From NCBI GenBank assembly GCA_018261735.1, contig JAGTRM010000004.1, positions 62,001 to 126,000 on the forward strand: a DNA stretch of 64,000 nt. Direction: 5' to 3'. Origin of the DNA: Pseudomonadota bacterium. Lineage in GTDB: Bacteria; Pseudomonadota; Gammaproteobacteria; Burkholderiales; Chitinibacteraceae. Below, piece by piece: positions 44,794 through 53,418 of this stretch. A program made the translations under genes and the position numbers. Position 1 is the first letter of the stretch. Every line of letters begins with the position of its first letter. The notes under the pieces were generated by a model that ran no database searches, was not told the DNA's origin, and saw only the letters and a list, made by a program, of their open reading frames with translations.

Positions 44794-45444
44794 TTATCGT
44801 TGTGGTTGAAATACGCTGATCATTTGGGCGATTTGACGCGCGGGTGATTCATGTTGATCCAGAAAGCAGGCAAGCGCCCTTTGACGCTCTGGCAGAGCTG
44901 CAGAGAAGTGTTCATCCGATGATGCAGCCAGGTATTCAGCGGCAAAAGAACCCGATTGTTGTTGGGTTTGAACCAGTTGTGCCAATTGAGGTAAAAGACA
45001 AGACAAATCAATTGGGGTTTGCAGTGTGTGGCCGAGTCGATTTAATAGGGCGAGCAAAAATGCAGCCGAGCCTGCGCCGCCGACATGCCACCAGCCATAA
45101 GAACAGGGCGCCAAGCAGTTCAATACGGAAGCCAGGGCGTGAAGATCTGCTGCTTTGCCACCAACCAGCGCCATGAAGCCATATTGAGCAGCTTGGGGGG
45201 ATTCGATCAGGGCGGCTTCCGCGTAATGGATGCCATCTTGCGTCAATCGGGTGGCGGCTATCTGGGCAAGATGAAAGTCATTGGGTTGCAAGACCAGCAG
45301 GCCATCTCCAGGCTTTACTGCTGGAGGAGTGTCACCGGCATCGATTGCTGCCAGGGTGATTTTGCAGATTTTGGCGGGGATGGCATGAATACGATGTGAC
45401 ACCGTCTCAACCAAACGCGAAGGAAGGGTAACAACGATGTGCAT
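44794..45444 (-). CDS. Diverged 3-hydroxyisobutyrate dehydrogenase-like protein lacking the nucleotide fold
   Basis: A 216-residue protein. Its middle resembles the linker and C-terminal part of 6-phosphogluconate/3-hydroxyisobutyrate dehydrogenases (YAEAALIESPQAAQYGFMAL, VGGKAADLHALASVLNC, WHVGGAGSAAFLLALLNRLG), but the N-terminal GxGxxG Rossmann signature is missing; the start (MHIVVTLPSRLVETV) is beta-like without the glycines. It is probably not an NAD(P)-dependent enzyme. Its start lies 17 bp after the fnr stop, so the two are likely cotranscribed. The relationship is by eye and should be read as moderate. Confidence 0.6.
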   Translation of the reverse strand: MHIVVTLPSRLVETVSHRIHAIPAKICKITLAAIDAGDTPPAVKPGDGLLVLQPNDFHLAQIAATRLTQDGIHYAEAALIESPQAAQYGFMALVGGKAADLHALASVLNCLAPCSYGWWHVGGAGSAAFLLALLNRLGHTLQTPIDLSCLLPQLAQLVQTQQQSGSFAAEYLAASSDEHFSAALPERQRALACFLDQHESPARQIAQMISVFQPQR

Positions 45445-45461
45445 GTTCCCCTCTCCGATAT

Positions 45462-46211
45462 TCAGTCCTGACAGGTGCTGAGTATTTTTTTAATGCCTTC
45501 GTGGTTAATGATCTCGATCAGGCGGTTCTGTACCTTGATAAGTCCTTGATCCTGAAAGCGCGAAAGGATCCGGCTGACCGTTTCCAGTTTAAGGCCGAGA
45601 TAGCTACCAATTTCTTCCCGGGTCATACGCAGGTGGAAACTAGTCGCAGAATAGCCGCGCAAGGCGAAACGCTGAGATAGATTCAGCAAAAACGCAGCAA
45701 GACGTTCTTCCGCTTTCATATTTCCCAGAAGTAGCATGACGCCGTGGTCGCGCACGATTTCCCTGCTCATCACCTTGTAGAGATGGTGCTGCAGGGCGGG
45801 GACTTCACGCGCCAAGTTTTCAATTTCAGCAAAGGGCAGTTCGCAGACTTCGCTGTCTTCCAACGCAATGGCATCGCAGGTGTGAACATCCGAGCTGATG
45901 GCGTCCATGCCCATGAGCTCGCCGGACATATGGAAGCCTGTAACTTGCTCTCTACCGTCTTCAGAGATGACACTGGACTTGAAAAAACCGACTCGGACGG
46001 CAAACAGTGAGCGAAATGGCTCCCCTGCCCGGTAGAGGCCGTCTCCCCGCTTGACCGGACGGCCCTGGGTGATGAGCGAGTCGAGCTCGCGCATTTCCTC
46101 CGGGTTAAGTCCGATGGGTAAGCAAAGCTCGCGCAAACTGCATGTGGAGCAATTCTGCCGCAGTTGTCGGATAGAAATGTCGCGTACCTGAATGGGGGAT
46201 AGCATGGTCAT
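45462..46211 (-). CDS. fnr: Anaerobic regulator Fnr
   Basis: A 249-residue CRP/FNR-family regulator. Cys21, Cys24, Cys30 (NCSTCSLRELC) and Cys123 (SEVCELPF) are the ligands of the oxygen-labile [4Fe-4S] cluster as in E. coli FNR. The cyclic-nucleotide-type sensor fold follows (LYRAGEPFRSLFAVRVGFFK), then the HTH (MTREEIGSYLGLKLETVSRI), whose ExxSR-type recognition helix predicts TTGAT-N4-ATCAA sites. It is divergent from hemN with an FNR box between. Confidence 0.97.
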   Translation of the reverse strand: MTMLSPIQVRDISIRQLRQNCSTCSLRELCLPIGLNPEEMRELDSLITQGRPVKRGDGLYRAGEPFRSLFAVRVGFFKSSVISEDGREQVTGFHMSGELMGMDAISSDVHTCDAIALEDSEVCELPFAEIENLAREVPALQHHLYKVMSREIVRDHGVMLLLGNMKAEERLAAFLLNLSQRFALRGYSATSFHLRMTREEIGSYLGLKLETVSRILSRFQDQGLIKVQNRLIEIINHEGIKKILSTCQD

Positions 46212-46268
46212 AACAAATTTGATCTAGCGTGAGTTATCACTGTTTTGTTCTGCGTGCTTGTCAACTGC

Positions 46269-46282
46269 TTGATACTGGTCAA
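46269..46282. promoter_or_regulatory. FNR box upstream of hemN
   Basis: TTGAT-ACTG-GTCAA matches TTGAT-N4-ATCAA with one mismatch. A plausible -10 (TAAAGT, 46306-46311) puts the start near 46317 and the box centre at about -42, the class II activator position. It lies 68 bp before the chosen hemN start. Confidence 0.72.
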
Positions 46283-46349
46283 CGAGAACGCTACGTATTC
46301 GCCGCTAAAGTTCGACGAGCATGGTCACTATTTATCAGGAAACTACTTC

Positions 46350-47765
46350 GTGTTGCTTTATTCTGACCCGGTTTCTGAGTTACAAAAAATTGAATTCGAT
46401 CATCATCTGATTGCCCGCTACAGTGGCAAGGGGCCTCGTTACACATCTTATCCAACGATTGACCGGTTCAATGACAAATTCACAGCACAAGATTACCAGC
46501 ACATACTATGCCAACGTGCGCCCGGCGCTACGACCAAGCCGCTATCAATTTATGTTCACTTACCATTTTGCAGTGAGAGCTGCTACTACTGTGCCTGTGA
46601 CAAGGTTATTACCCAAGATCATACACAGGCAGATATTTATCTAGATTATGTTATTCGTGAAATAAACCTTCAAGCAGATCAAGTTTCCCACCGAGCAAAG
46701 GTCGCACAACTCCATTTGGGTGGAGGAACTCCGACATTTTTGTCGGATGCCCAGTTGAAACGCTTGATGGAGACAATCCGACGCCGTTTCGATCTGTTAC
46801 CAGGCGGGGAGTTCTCCATAGAGATCGATCCCCGCACTGTGAAATCCCCAACCGTTGCTCTGTTGCATGAGCTTGGTTTTAGCAACATGCATATTACTTT
46901 TCAGGATGGCGATCCTGCAGTGCAGCAAGCCGTTAATCGTATCCAGAGCGAAGAGGGAACCCGCCGCGTGATTGAAGATGCCCGCAATTGCGGCTTTAGC
47001 TCAATCAGTTTCGATTTGATCTATGGCTTGCCCAGGCAAACCATGGCGTCGGTTCAAACAACGCTTCATCATGCCTTGCAGATGCGTCCGGATCGATTTG
47101 CTCTTCACAATTACACGCACATTCCGGAACGCTTCATGCATCAACGGCATATTCATCAGGAGGAGCTTCCATCCCCTGAGGTAAAACTTGAGATGCTAGG
47201 TAACAGCACCAAGCAGTTGACCGATGCCGGCTTTGTTTTTATCGGCATGGGCCATTTTTCTTTGCCAACTAACGAGCTGGCGATTGCTCAACGGCGTGGG
47301 CAGTTACATTGGAATTTTCAAGGGTACTCAACCTATGCAGAATGCGATCTCATGGCTTTTGGTGTTTCTGCGATCAGCAAGGTTGGAGCGACTTATTGCC
47401 AAAACGCTAAACGGCTGCCCGATTATTATGCGATTATTGATTCAGGTCAACTGCCAGTTGACCGCGGGTTACGCCTGAGCCGTGATGATTTGCTGCGCCG
47501 ATCAATAATCCAGTCTTTGATTTGCCAGTTTGAGCTGAGTTTTCAGCCGATCGAAATTGGGTACTTGATTGATTTCAAGAAGTATTTTGAAAGCGAGTTG
47601 GCTGACCTGATCCCGATGGCTGCAGATGGGCTGCTGGTTATTGAAGATGAGCGGATATGTGTGCTGCCGTCGGGCCGGCCCCTAGTGCAGGCGATTGCCA
47701 TGACTTTTGATCGCTACTTGCGTACCCCGGCCGAGGCTGGTGCAAGTCATTCCAACATAATTTAA
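46350..47765 (+). CDS. hemN: Oxygen-independent coproporphyrinogen III oxidase-like protein (HemN)
   Basis: A radical-SAM protein of 471 residues from GTG 46350 (AGGAAA eight bases upstream; an ATG at 46245 lies before the FNR box). The cluster motif is intact (YVHLPFCSESCYYCACDKV), with GGGTPTFLS, FSIEIDP and DLIYGLPRQ. Two normally constant HemN motifs differ: GVQDF reads ITFQDG and GMDHF reads GMGHF. It may therefore be a HemN with shifted activity. Expression under oxygen limitation by Fnr is likely. Codon use is more A/T-rich than neighbours. Confidence 0.88.
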   Translation: MLLYSDPVSELQKIEFDHHLIARYSGKGPRYTSYPTIDRFNDKFTAQDYQHILCQRAPGATTKPLSIYVHLPFCSESCYYCACDKVITQDHTQADIYLDYVIREINLQADQVSHRAKVAQLHLGGGTPTFLSDAQLKRLMETIRRRFDLLPGGEFSIEIDPRTVKSPTVALLHELGFSNMHITFQDGDPAVQQAVNRIQSEEGTRRVIEDARNCGFSSISFDLIYGLPRQTMASVQTTLHHALQMRPDRFALHNYTHIPERFMHQRHIHQEELPSPEVKLEMLGNSTKQLTDAGFVFIGMGHFSLPTNELAIAQRRGQLHWNFQGYSTYAECDLMAFGVSAISKVGATYCQNAKRLPDYYAIIDSGQLPVDRGLRLSRDDLLRRSIIQSLICQFELSFQPIEIGYLIDFKKYFESELADLIPMAADGLLVIEDERICVLPSGRPLVQAIAMTFDRYLRTPAEAGASHSNII

Positions 47766-47806
47766 ACAAGCCGGCGTGTCCGGCCGTTACCGAGGCCGGT
47801 GAGTCG

Positions 47807-48469
47807 ATGCTTGAACTGGATTATTGGGCCCTCTTTCTTGCCGGGCTCCTGGGGGGCGGGCATTGTGCTGGCATGTGCGGTGGAATCGTAACGGCGTTCA
47901 GTCTGCAGCTTCCTTCTGGCAAGTACTGGCCTTGGCATCTTGCTTTCAATGCTGGCCGTATCTTGGGGTATGGCTTTATTGGTGTCTTGTTGGGAGGGCT
48001 TGCAGGCTGGGTGTCTCGCGGCGCGCTTGAGCAGGTGCAAAACGCGTTATGGGTTGTATCGCGCTTGTTGCTGGTTGGTATTGGTTTGCAGATTGCGGGC
48101 TGGTCGAGCTGGGTTCGATGGATCGAAAAACTGGGCCTGCCGATCTGGCGAAAAGTTCAACCCTTGCTGGCGAATTTGCTTCCGGTGCGCAATATCGGGC
48201 AGTGCCTGGCTGCAGGGGCGCTCTGGGGATGGCTTCCTTGTGGTCTGGTCTATACCGCCAGCCTGGCGGCGATGTCGAGCGCAGACCCTGTCAAAGGTGG
48301 GGGCTTGATGCTCCTGTTTGGCCTCGGCACGCTCCCTAACTTATTGCTTATATCCGCAGGCAATGAATTGTTGCGGGATCTTTTGCGCAACGTGCGAGTT
48401 CGGCGCCTGTTGGGTTTGATTTTGATCGCAGTGGGGATTTACCCCCTGCTGCACAGACTTATCGCTTGA
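47807..48469 (+). CDS. DsbD-like (TauE/SafE-type) membrane protein with GHCxGMCGG motif
   Basis: A 220-residue protein with about six membrane segments. The motif GGGHCAGMCGGIV near residue 16 and a second WLPCGLVYTA are typical of the DsbD_2/CcdA-like family (PF13386) found beside cbb3 oxidase and fnr genes in proteobacteria, where roles in copper or thiol handling are suspected. It lies 41 bp after hemN in the same direction and may be in the same Fnr-controlled unit. The transported ion or electron route is not known. Confidence 0.85.
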   Translation: MLELDYWALFLAGLLGGGHCAGMCGGIVTAFSLQLPSGKYWPWHLAFNAGRILGYGFIGVLLGGLAGWVSRGALEQVQNALWVVSRLLLVGIGLQIAGWSSWVRWIEKLGLPIWRKVQPLLANLLPVRNIGQCLAAGALWGWLPCGLVYTASLAAMSSADPVKGGGLMLLFGLGTLPNLLLISAGNELLRDLLRNVRVRRLLGLILIAVGIYPLLHRLIA

Positions 48470-49645
48470 TCAGTGCAGGTGGCGCGGCTGTTCTGGTGCC
48501 TCTTCCGGCGTTTCGGTATGCATTAACTCGCCGTCGGCATTCGGGTAGAGCGCCGCGCCGCAATCGTCGCAATAATCCAGCGGAAATTCATGTTCGTGCG
48601 TCACAATGTTGGCTATGCCACATTCACGCAGCACGGCCTCGATCTGGCCAAAGCAATCGGTTTGTTCGTCTTCCCCGTCCAACAATGGCCAGACAACGCC
48701 ATGTATGACATCGGAGCTGTCGCGCAGCATAAAACCGATCCGGTATTCTTCCAGGCGGCGGCTGTGGCAGGGGGCGATAGCGGCGGTGATTTGTCTGGGC
48801 TCGACGTTCAATGCCAATTGCAAAAATGACACCGTGGCGCGGATTGCATAGGCGCGCGACGCCTGATCCGCTTCGCGCCAAGCTGCGAAATAGGTAAGGG
48901 GGAGCAGGGGCTCGAAGGCGCAACCGGCAAAGAGCGGATGTAGTGCTGAACTACCTTGCTTGCGCCACTGCGCTTCGGCTTCACTGCGGCTTCCGTCGTC
49001 TTCCTGCCAGCGGAACAAAGCTTCGCCTTTGGGGGCTGCGACAACGGCCAATATATAACGCGTATCAGAGAGAAACTGGTTTGTTGCAGGCATTTGCCCG
49101 GGATCGAACGCAAGAGTTCCGTTGCGTGGCGCCAACTCGGTCAAGGCTTCGGCCAGTTGCGTGGTGTTGCAGTAGCCTTGCGGTAGTTGGTCTGGGCTGA
49201 ATAGGTAGTCGGCCAAGCCTACTTTGACGCCGCTGGCCAGAACATGCGCGCAAAGATGGGTACGTACCAGTTGGGTCATCTCCCGGCCCAGTGGGCCGGA
49301 GGGAATGGCATAGCGAGACCAGGACAGCAGCGGGGCGGCGATCAGCAATGCTTGCCATTCCTTGCCATCAAGCATGAAGCTGCGTGTTTCGCAGCACGAT
49401 TCGATGACATCGGCGAGTTCATTCCAGGCGCGGTTGTCTGATTTGGCGAGTGCATCGAGCGCGGTGTTGAGGGTTTCTTCCTCGTTGCTGACGAGGATTT
49501 CATTGATCAGCAGTTCCAGTGCGTGTTGCCAGAAACGATCCTCGGTCATATTGCTGGAAGCAGCCAAGCCATTGGCCAGGCGGATCAATTCGTCGGCTTC
49601 CGCTGTGTGGCGACTTCTGCGTGCGGAGCGGGGACGTTTGAGCAT
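48470..49645 (-). CDS. DUF2863 family protein
   Basis: A 391-residue cytosolic protein with ATG 49645 and AGAGGAAA upstream. Signatures of the betaproteobacterial DUF2863 family: RHTAEADELIRLANGLAASS, APLLSWSRYAIPSGPLG, VGLADYLFSPDQLPQGYCNT, FLSDTRYILAVVAAPKGEAL, ALNVEPRQITAAIAPCHSRR and the Cys-containing end LDYCDDCGAALYPNADGEL. The CDDC suggests a metal-binding knuckle. Convergent with the DsbD-like gene (adjacent stops). Function unknown. Confidence 0.85.
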   Translation of the reverse strand: MLKRPRSARRSRHTAEADELIRLANGLAASSNMTEDRFWQHALELLINEILVSNEEETLNTALDALAKSDNRAWNELADVIESCCETRSFMLDGKEWQALLIAAPLLSWSRYAIPSGPLGREMTQLVRTHLCAHVLASGVKVGLADYLFSPDQLPQGYCNTTQLAEALTELAPRNGTLAFDPGQMPATNQFLSDTRYILAVVAAPKGEALFRWQEDDGSRSEAEAQWRKQGSSALHPLFAGCAFEPLLPLTYFAAWREADQASRAYAIRATVSFLQLALNVEPRQITAAIAPCHSRRLEEYRIGFMLRDSSDVIHGVVWPLLDGEDEQTDCFGQIEAVLRECGIANIVTHEHEFPLDYCDDCGAALYPNADGELMHTETPEEAPEQPRHLH

Positions 49646-49773
49646 GGCAATTTCCTCTGGAATTCTGTTGTTTGATGCTGAAATTCGGCATTTCCTTCGC
49701 GCTTGATTCTACCAGTTTGCACTTTCAACTGCCGGCGCTTTCTTGTTTGGCGCAGTGGCGATTACAACCCGCG

Positions 49774-50292
49774 CTATCTTATTTCTGCCATAAGACAAAC
49801 GGCATCGGGCCCATAGTGGTTCAATTTTTCTTGCAAGGCTGGGCTTGGTGAGCGGTGCTTGCAAAAGCCTTGTTGGTGCCAGAATGCTTGCGAGCCTTGC
49901 ACCGCGACCAGCATGGCTTTGCGCAAGCGTTGCATCCTGGCCCAGGTCATGGCCTGCCGGATCAGGGCTTGCGCCATACCCTGCTTGCGTGAATCCGGAT
50001 GTATCGCGAGATCGTGCAGGAAAAATGTATCGGCATGCTCGGGTAATCGCTCCAATACCTGGTTGAGTGCCGGCGGTTCATTAGCATGCCAGGGGTGGGT
50101 AAACAAATAGCCCAATGACCCTTTTTCACTTTCTGCGAGCCAACAGCTTTGTGGGGACAGGGAGCATTTGGCCAGGAGTGCCTGCGTGGATTCGAGCAGG
50201 TGAGCCGGGTAGCAGGCCGACTGGATGAATTGGATGCTGGCGGCATCGTCTGCATGTATGAGCCGGATGCGGTAATTAAGAGGCAACGACAT
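49774..50292 (-). CDS. GNAT-family acetyltransferase
   Basis: A 172-residue N-acetyltransferase. ATG 50292 begins the conserved fold (YRIRLIHADDAASIQFIQ); the acetyl-CoA site is FFLHDLAIHPDSRKQGMAQA, where the usual R/QxxGxG/A becomes RKQGMA; the C-terminal strand is QGSQAFWHQQGFCKH. Substrate unknown. It lies 73 bp downstream of the helicase gene on the same strand but behind a terminator, so it probably has its own promoter. Confidence 0.88.
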   Translation of the reverse strand: MSLPLNYRIRLIHADDAASIQFIQSACYPAHLLESTQALLAKCSLSPQSCWLAESEKGSLGYLFTHPWHANEPPALNQVLERLPEHADTFFLHDLAIHPDSRKQGMAQALIRQAMTWARMQRLRKAMLVAVQGSQAFWHQQGFCKHRSPSPALQEKLNHYGPDAVCLMAEIR

Positions 50293-50318
50293 GGGCTGTA
50301 AGTGAATTGATGGGCAAG

Positions 50319-50350
50319 AAAAAGGCCGGCCTGTTTGGTGGCCGGCCTTT
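50319..50350 (-). terminator. Terminator of the RhlE-type helicase gene
   Basis: An 11-bp perfect stem (AAAGGCCGGCC, GGCCGGCCTTT), loop of eight, with a T run on the minus-strand transcript. Confidence 0.9.
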
Positions 50351-50365
50351 GGTGTAACGGGCGGG

Positions 50366-51739
50366 TTAGTTAGCCCAGCCGCCACGATTGCTGGGCTGGC
50401 TACTGCTGCGACGTTGGCCGAAGTCGCGTTTGCTGCGACCGTCGGTTGAGCCGTGCGGGGTGCTGTGCGAGTTGCCGCCAGGGCGTTTGTCGAACGAGCG
50501 ACCTTCACCGCCACGTTTGGCGCCATAGCTCTTGCCGCCGTTACGGGCACCGTCGCGTGGTTTGTTGCGTTCCGGCTGGAAGTTGGATTCCAGACCAGGC
50601 AGCACCAAAGTCTCAAAGTTGACTTTGTACAGGCGGCGAATGCGGGTTAGTGGTTGGAAGTCATTGCGACCGACCAGAGAAACGGCACGGCCTGAGCGAC
50701 CTGCGCGACCGGTACGGCCGATGCGGTGAATATAATCTTCAGCAAAACGCGGCAGGTCAAAATTGACCACCATGCCGATGCCGGCCACGTCGATGCCGCG
50801 TGCGGCAACGTCAGTGGCAATCAGCATATCGATATCGCCACGGCGCAGACGATCTAGCGTGCGACGACGATCGCGTTGGGCCAGATCGCCGTGCATGGCT
50901 GCGGCGCGGAAGCCTTCCAGTTTCAGCCATTCGGCCACGGCATCGGCATCGGCCTTGGTGGCGGTGAATACGATGGACTGGCTGCCTTCGTTTTGCTTCA
51001 GCAGTGCAGCGGTCAGTTTGAGCTTGTGGTCATAGCCGTCGGCGTAGTGCACGGCTTGGTCGATTTGCGGCTGCGGTGTGGTTTGCGGTGCCATTTCGAT
51101 CAGCTGCGGTGCGCGCAGCATCGGGCCGGCGAATTCTTGAATCGATTCAGTCAGCGTGGCCGAGAACAGGGCGGTCTGGCGATCCTTCGGCAGGCCGGCA
51201 ACAATGGTTTCCACTTCGTCGATAAAGCCCATGTCGAGCATGCGGTCGGCTTCATCCAGCACCAGCATTTCCAGACGGCGGAAATCAATGCGGCCGCCGC
51301 GCATCAGATCGTTCAGGCGACCCGGAGTGGCAACCAGTACATCCAGCGGTTGAGCCAGCAGGCGGTTTTGCACCGGATAGGGAACACCACCGACGAAACT
51401 GGCTACTTTGCAGCGCGGGATGCGACGGGCGAAATCGGTCGCAACCTTGGCAACTTGTTCGGCAAGTTCGCGTGTCGGAGTCAGCACCAGGATGCGCGGG
51501 CCGCGGCCATGATGCTTGGGTTCTTTCAGCAGGCGTTGCATGGCCGGCAGCAAGAAGGATGCAGTCTTGCCGGTGCCGGTTTGGGCCGAGGCCATGACAT
51601 CGTGGCCTGCCAGCAGAACGGGAATGGTTGCGGCTTGAACCGGGGTCGGCTCGACGATGCCTTGCTGGGCAAGATCGCCCACGATTTGTGGCGAGAGGCC
51701 GAGTTGGACAAAAGCATTACTTTGCACGCTATGGGGCAT
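50366..51739 (-). CDS. DEAD-box RNA helicase, RhlE type
   Basis: A 457-residue helicase. Motifs: Q motif (FVQLGLSPQIVGDLAQQGIV ... PTPVQ), I (ASAQTGTGKTASF), II (LDEADRMLDMGF), III (SAT), V (IATDVAARGIDVAG), VI (HRIGRTGRAGRSG). The C-terminal tail is long, basic and rich in Gly/Ser/Arg (NGGKSYGAKRGGEGRSFDKR), typical of RhlE and cold-adapted helicases. It likely aids ribosome assembly or mRNA turnover. ATG 51739 has AAGGAAA upstream. A long leader with a 5' hairpin precedes it. Confidence 0.92.
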   Translation of the reverse strand: MPHSVQSNAFVQLGLSPQIVGDLAQQGIVEPTPVQAATIPVLLAGHDVMASAQTGTGKTASFLLPAMQRLLKEPKHHGRGPRILVLTPTRELAEQVAKVATDFARRIPRCKVASFVGGVPYPVQNRLLAQPLDVLVATPGRLNDLMRGGRIDFRRLEMLVLDEADRMLDMGFIDEVETIVAGLPKDRQTALFSATLTESIQEFAGPMLRAPQLIEMAPQTTPQPQIDQAVHYADGYDHKLKLTAALLKQNEGSQSIVFTATKADADAVAEWLKLEGFRAAAMHGDLAQRDRRRTLDRLRRGDIDMLIATDVAARGIDVAGIGMVVNFDLPRFAEDYIHRIGRTGRAGRSGRAVSLVGRNDFQPLTRIRRLYKVNFETLVLPGLESNFQPERNKPRDGARNGGKSYGAKRGGEGRSFDKRPGGNSHSTPHGSTDGRSKRDFGQRRSSSQPSNRGGWAN

Positions 51740-51863
51740 TGGGGTATTTCCTTGAGGTGGTTCACAGGCCGATACGGACCGGCTCGGCATCGACGCTAAC
51801 CGTGAACAACCGCAAAATCCAATGACTTCAGGCGGGAAAGGGTCAGGGGCGATGGTGTAATCG

Positions 51864-51928
51864 AAAAACCGTTCCCTGCTGGAACGGGTGAAGCCGCGCA
51901 ATTATCCAGTTTCGCGATGCCAAGTCAA
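51864..51928 (-). promoter_or_regulatory. Promoter and leader hairpin of the RhlE-type helicase gene
   Basis: On the minus strand TTGACT (51928-51923) and GATAAT (51906-51901), 16 bp apart, form a good sigma-70 promoter with a start near 51894. About six bases later a 7-bp hairpin (CCGTTCC, loop AGCAG, GGAACGG; 51887-51869) is followed by TTTTT (51868-51864), a shape that resembles a terminator at the 5' end of the mRNA, 125 bases before the start codon. Confidence 0.7.
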
Positions 51929-52054
51929 CAACTCAATGTTTTATTGTGAAAAATTCCAGAGAGGCGGTAGGGCGTGGTGTTGGAATTATGTAGTCTTTCT
52001 TGATTCTGTCCCGATATTCGCTTGGGTGTGAGTACAAAACCCAAGGTGAATAAT
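51929..52054. other. Spacer between the helicase promoter and msrA
   Basis: Together with the leader above this makes a 315-base gene-free stretch. It holds a weak inverted repeat (CTTGGGT 52021-52027, ACCCAAG 52039-52045) just past the msrA stop, without a T run. Nothing else is evident. Confidence 0.5.
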
Positions 52055-52582
52055 TCAATCACGCATGATCGTAGCAAATTGCGCTAGGGCTTTTTTGACT
52101 TTGGGCGCTACCACCAGGGCACAGTAGCCTTGCTCCGGGTTTTGCTGAAAATAATCCTGGTGATAATCCTCTGCTGGCCAAAAAGTACTGGCTGGTACCA
52201 GTTGAGTGACGACGTGATTGAACCCTTGTGCCGCCAGAGTTTGGATCTTGTGTTGAGCCGTTGCTTGTTGCGATGTTGAATGCCAGAAAATGGCCGAGCG
52301 ATATTGTGTGCCGATATCGTTGCCTTGGCGATTGAGCGTGGTGGGGTCGTGAATGGTGAAAAACACATCCAGCAAGGTTTCATAACTGATCTGAACGGGA
52401 TCGAAGTGAATTTCAATCACTTCGGCATGGCCGGAATCGCCATTGCAGACTTGGCGGTAGCTGGGGTGATCGAGATGCCCGCCCATGTAGCCGGAAACCA
52501 CGGATGACACACCGCGGAGACGCTGAAAAACGGCCTCAAGGCACCAGAAGCAGCCGCCGGCAAAGGTTGCAATTTCGGTCAT
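52055..52582 (-). CDS. msrA: Peptide methionine sulfoxide reductase MsrA
   Basis: A 175-residue thiol enzyme that reduces methionine-S-sulfoxide in proteins. The active-site motif is GGCFWC (nucleophile Cys11, Cys14), followed by [58 protein letters not shown] and [12 protein letters not shown]. It overlaps the queF stop by four bases (ATGA), so the two are cotranslated. Confidence 0.97.
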   Translation of the reverse strand: MTEIATFAGGCFWCLEAVFQRLRGVSSVVSGYMGGHLDHPSYRQVCNGDSGHAEVIEIHFDPVQISYETLLDVFFTIHDPTTLNRQGNDIGTQYRSAIFWHSTSQQATAQHKIQTLAAQGFNHVVTQLVPASTFWPAEDYHQDYFQQNPEQGYCALVVAPKVKKALAQFATIMRD

Positions 52583-53403
52583 TGGCGTGCCGTCCTCTGG
52601 TTGGATGGCAAAGGCGTGCTGTAGTTGCTGCGCCACGGATTGATATCCAGCCCCCCGCGACGAGTGTAGCGCGCGTAAACCGCCAGCCGCAGCGGACGGC
52701 ACTGGCGCAGTATATCCATGAAGATTCGTTCGACGCACTGTTCGTGAAATTCGTTATGATTTCTGAACGAAATCAGATATTTGAGCAGGGATTCGCGATT
52801 GATGGGTGCGCCGAAATAGCGGATCTGCACACTGGCCCAATCCGGCTGGCCAGTAACCAGGCAATTGGATTTGAGCAGGTTGGAGGACAGCGTTTCCTCG
52901 ATCGGTGGCTGGGCTTCGCAATGCAGCAGCTCTGGCGCGGGCTGGTAGGTATCGACCTCGATATCGAGGTTGTCGATGCAGTAACCTTCCAGCGTGGTGA
53001 TGCGCTGACTGCCGAAGCGATCGGGCAACATCAGATCGACCGAGACGGGTTTTCCTGCTGCAGCGCTCAGATCGTGCACCAGGCGGGCTAGCAATTCGGT
53101 TTCATCGGCCAGCCGGGTCTGGTTGAACGAGTTCAGGTAAAGCTTGAAAGACTTCGACTCGATGATGTTCGGGCTATCGGCCGGAATCAGGAAAGTGGCC
53201 AGCGCCACCTGGGGTTTGCCGCGCAAATTGAGCCAGGACAGCTCGTAGGCGTTCCAGATATCTACGCCCATAAAGGGAGGCGTACCGGGAATACCGATTT
53301 CCTCACGCTTGCTCGCGCGCGGAATCGGGAACAGCAGATCCGGGGCGTATTCGGCCTGATAGGTGACTGCTTTGCCGAGAGGGGAGAGGTGTGCTTCGTT
53401 CAT
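52579..53403 (-). CDS. queF: NADPH-dependent 7-cyano-7-deazaguanine reductase
   Basis: A 274-residue enzyme that reduces preQ0 to preQ1 in queuosine synthesis. It is the long (YqfA/QueF bimodular) type, as in E. coli (282). Signatures: [35 protein letters not shown] and the catalytic Cys region [20 protein letters not shown], then [19 protein letters not shown]. It lies between lexA-type gene and msrA on the minus strand; the start follows the lexA-type stop by 15 bp, so the three may be cotranscribed. Confidence 0.97.
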   Translation of the reverse strand: MNEAHLSPLGKAVTYQAEYAPDLLFPIPRASKREEIGIPGTPPFMGVDIWNAYELSWLNLRGKPQVALATFLIPADSPNIIESKSFKLYLNSFNQTRLADETELLARLVHDLSAAAGKPVSVDLMLPDRFGSQRITTLEGYCIDNLDIEVDTYQPAPELLHCEAQPPIEETLSSNLLKSNCLVTGQPDWASVQIRYFGAPINRESLLKYLISFRNHNEFHEQCVERIFMDILRQCRPLRLAVYARYTRRGGLDINPWRSNYSTPLPSNQRTARQ

Positions 53404-53418
53404 ACTGGAATGCTTCTG

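Noticed and set aside
46245-46349. An ATG at 46245 as the hemN start
   Set aside because: It would put the FNR box and probable promoter inside the coding region, and the extra 35 residues are not HemN-like.
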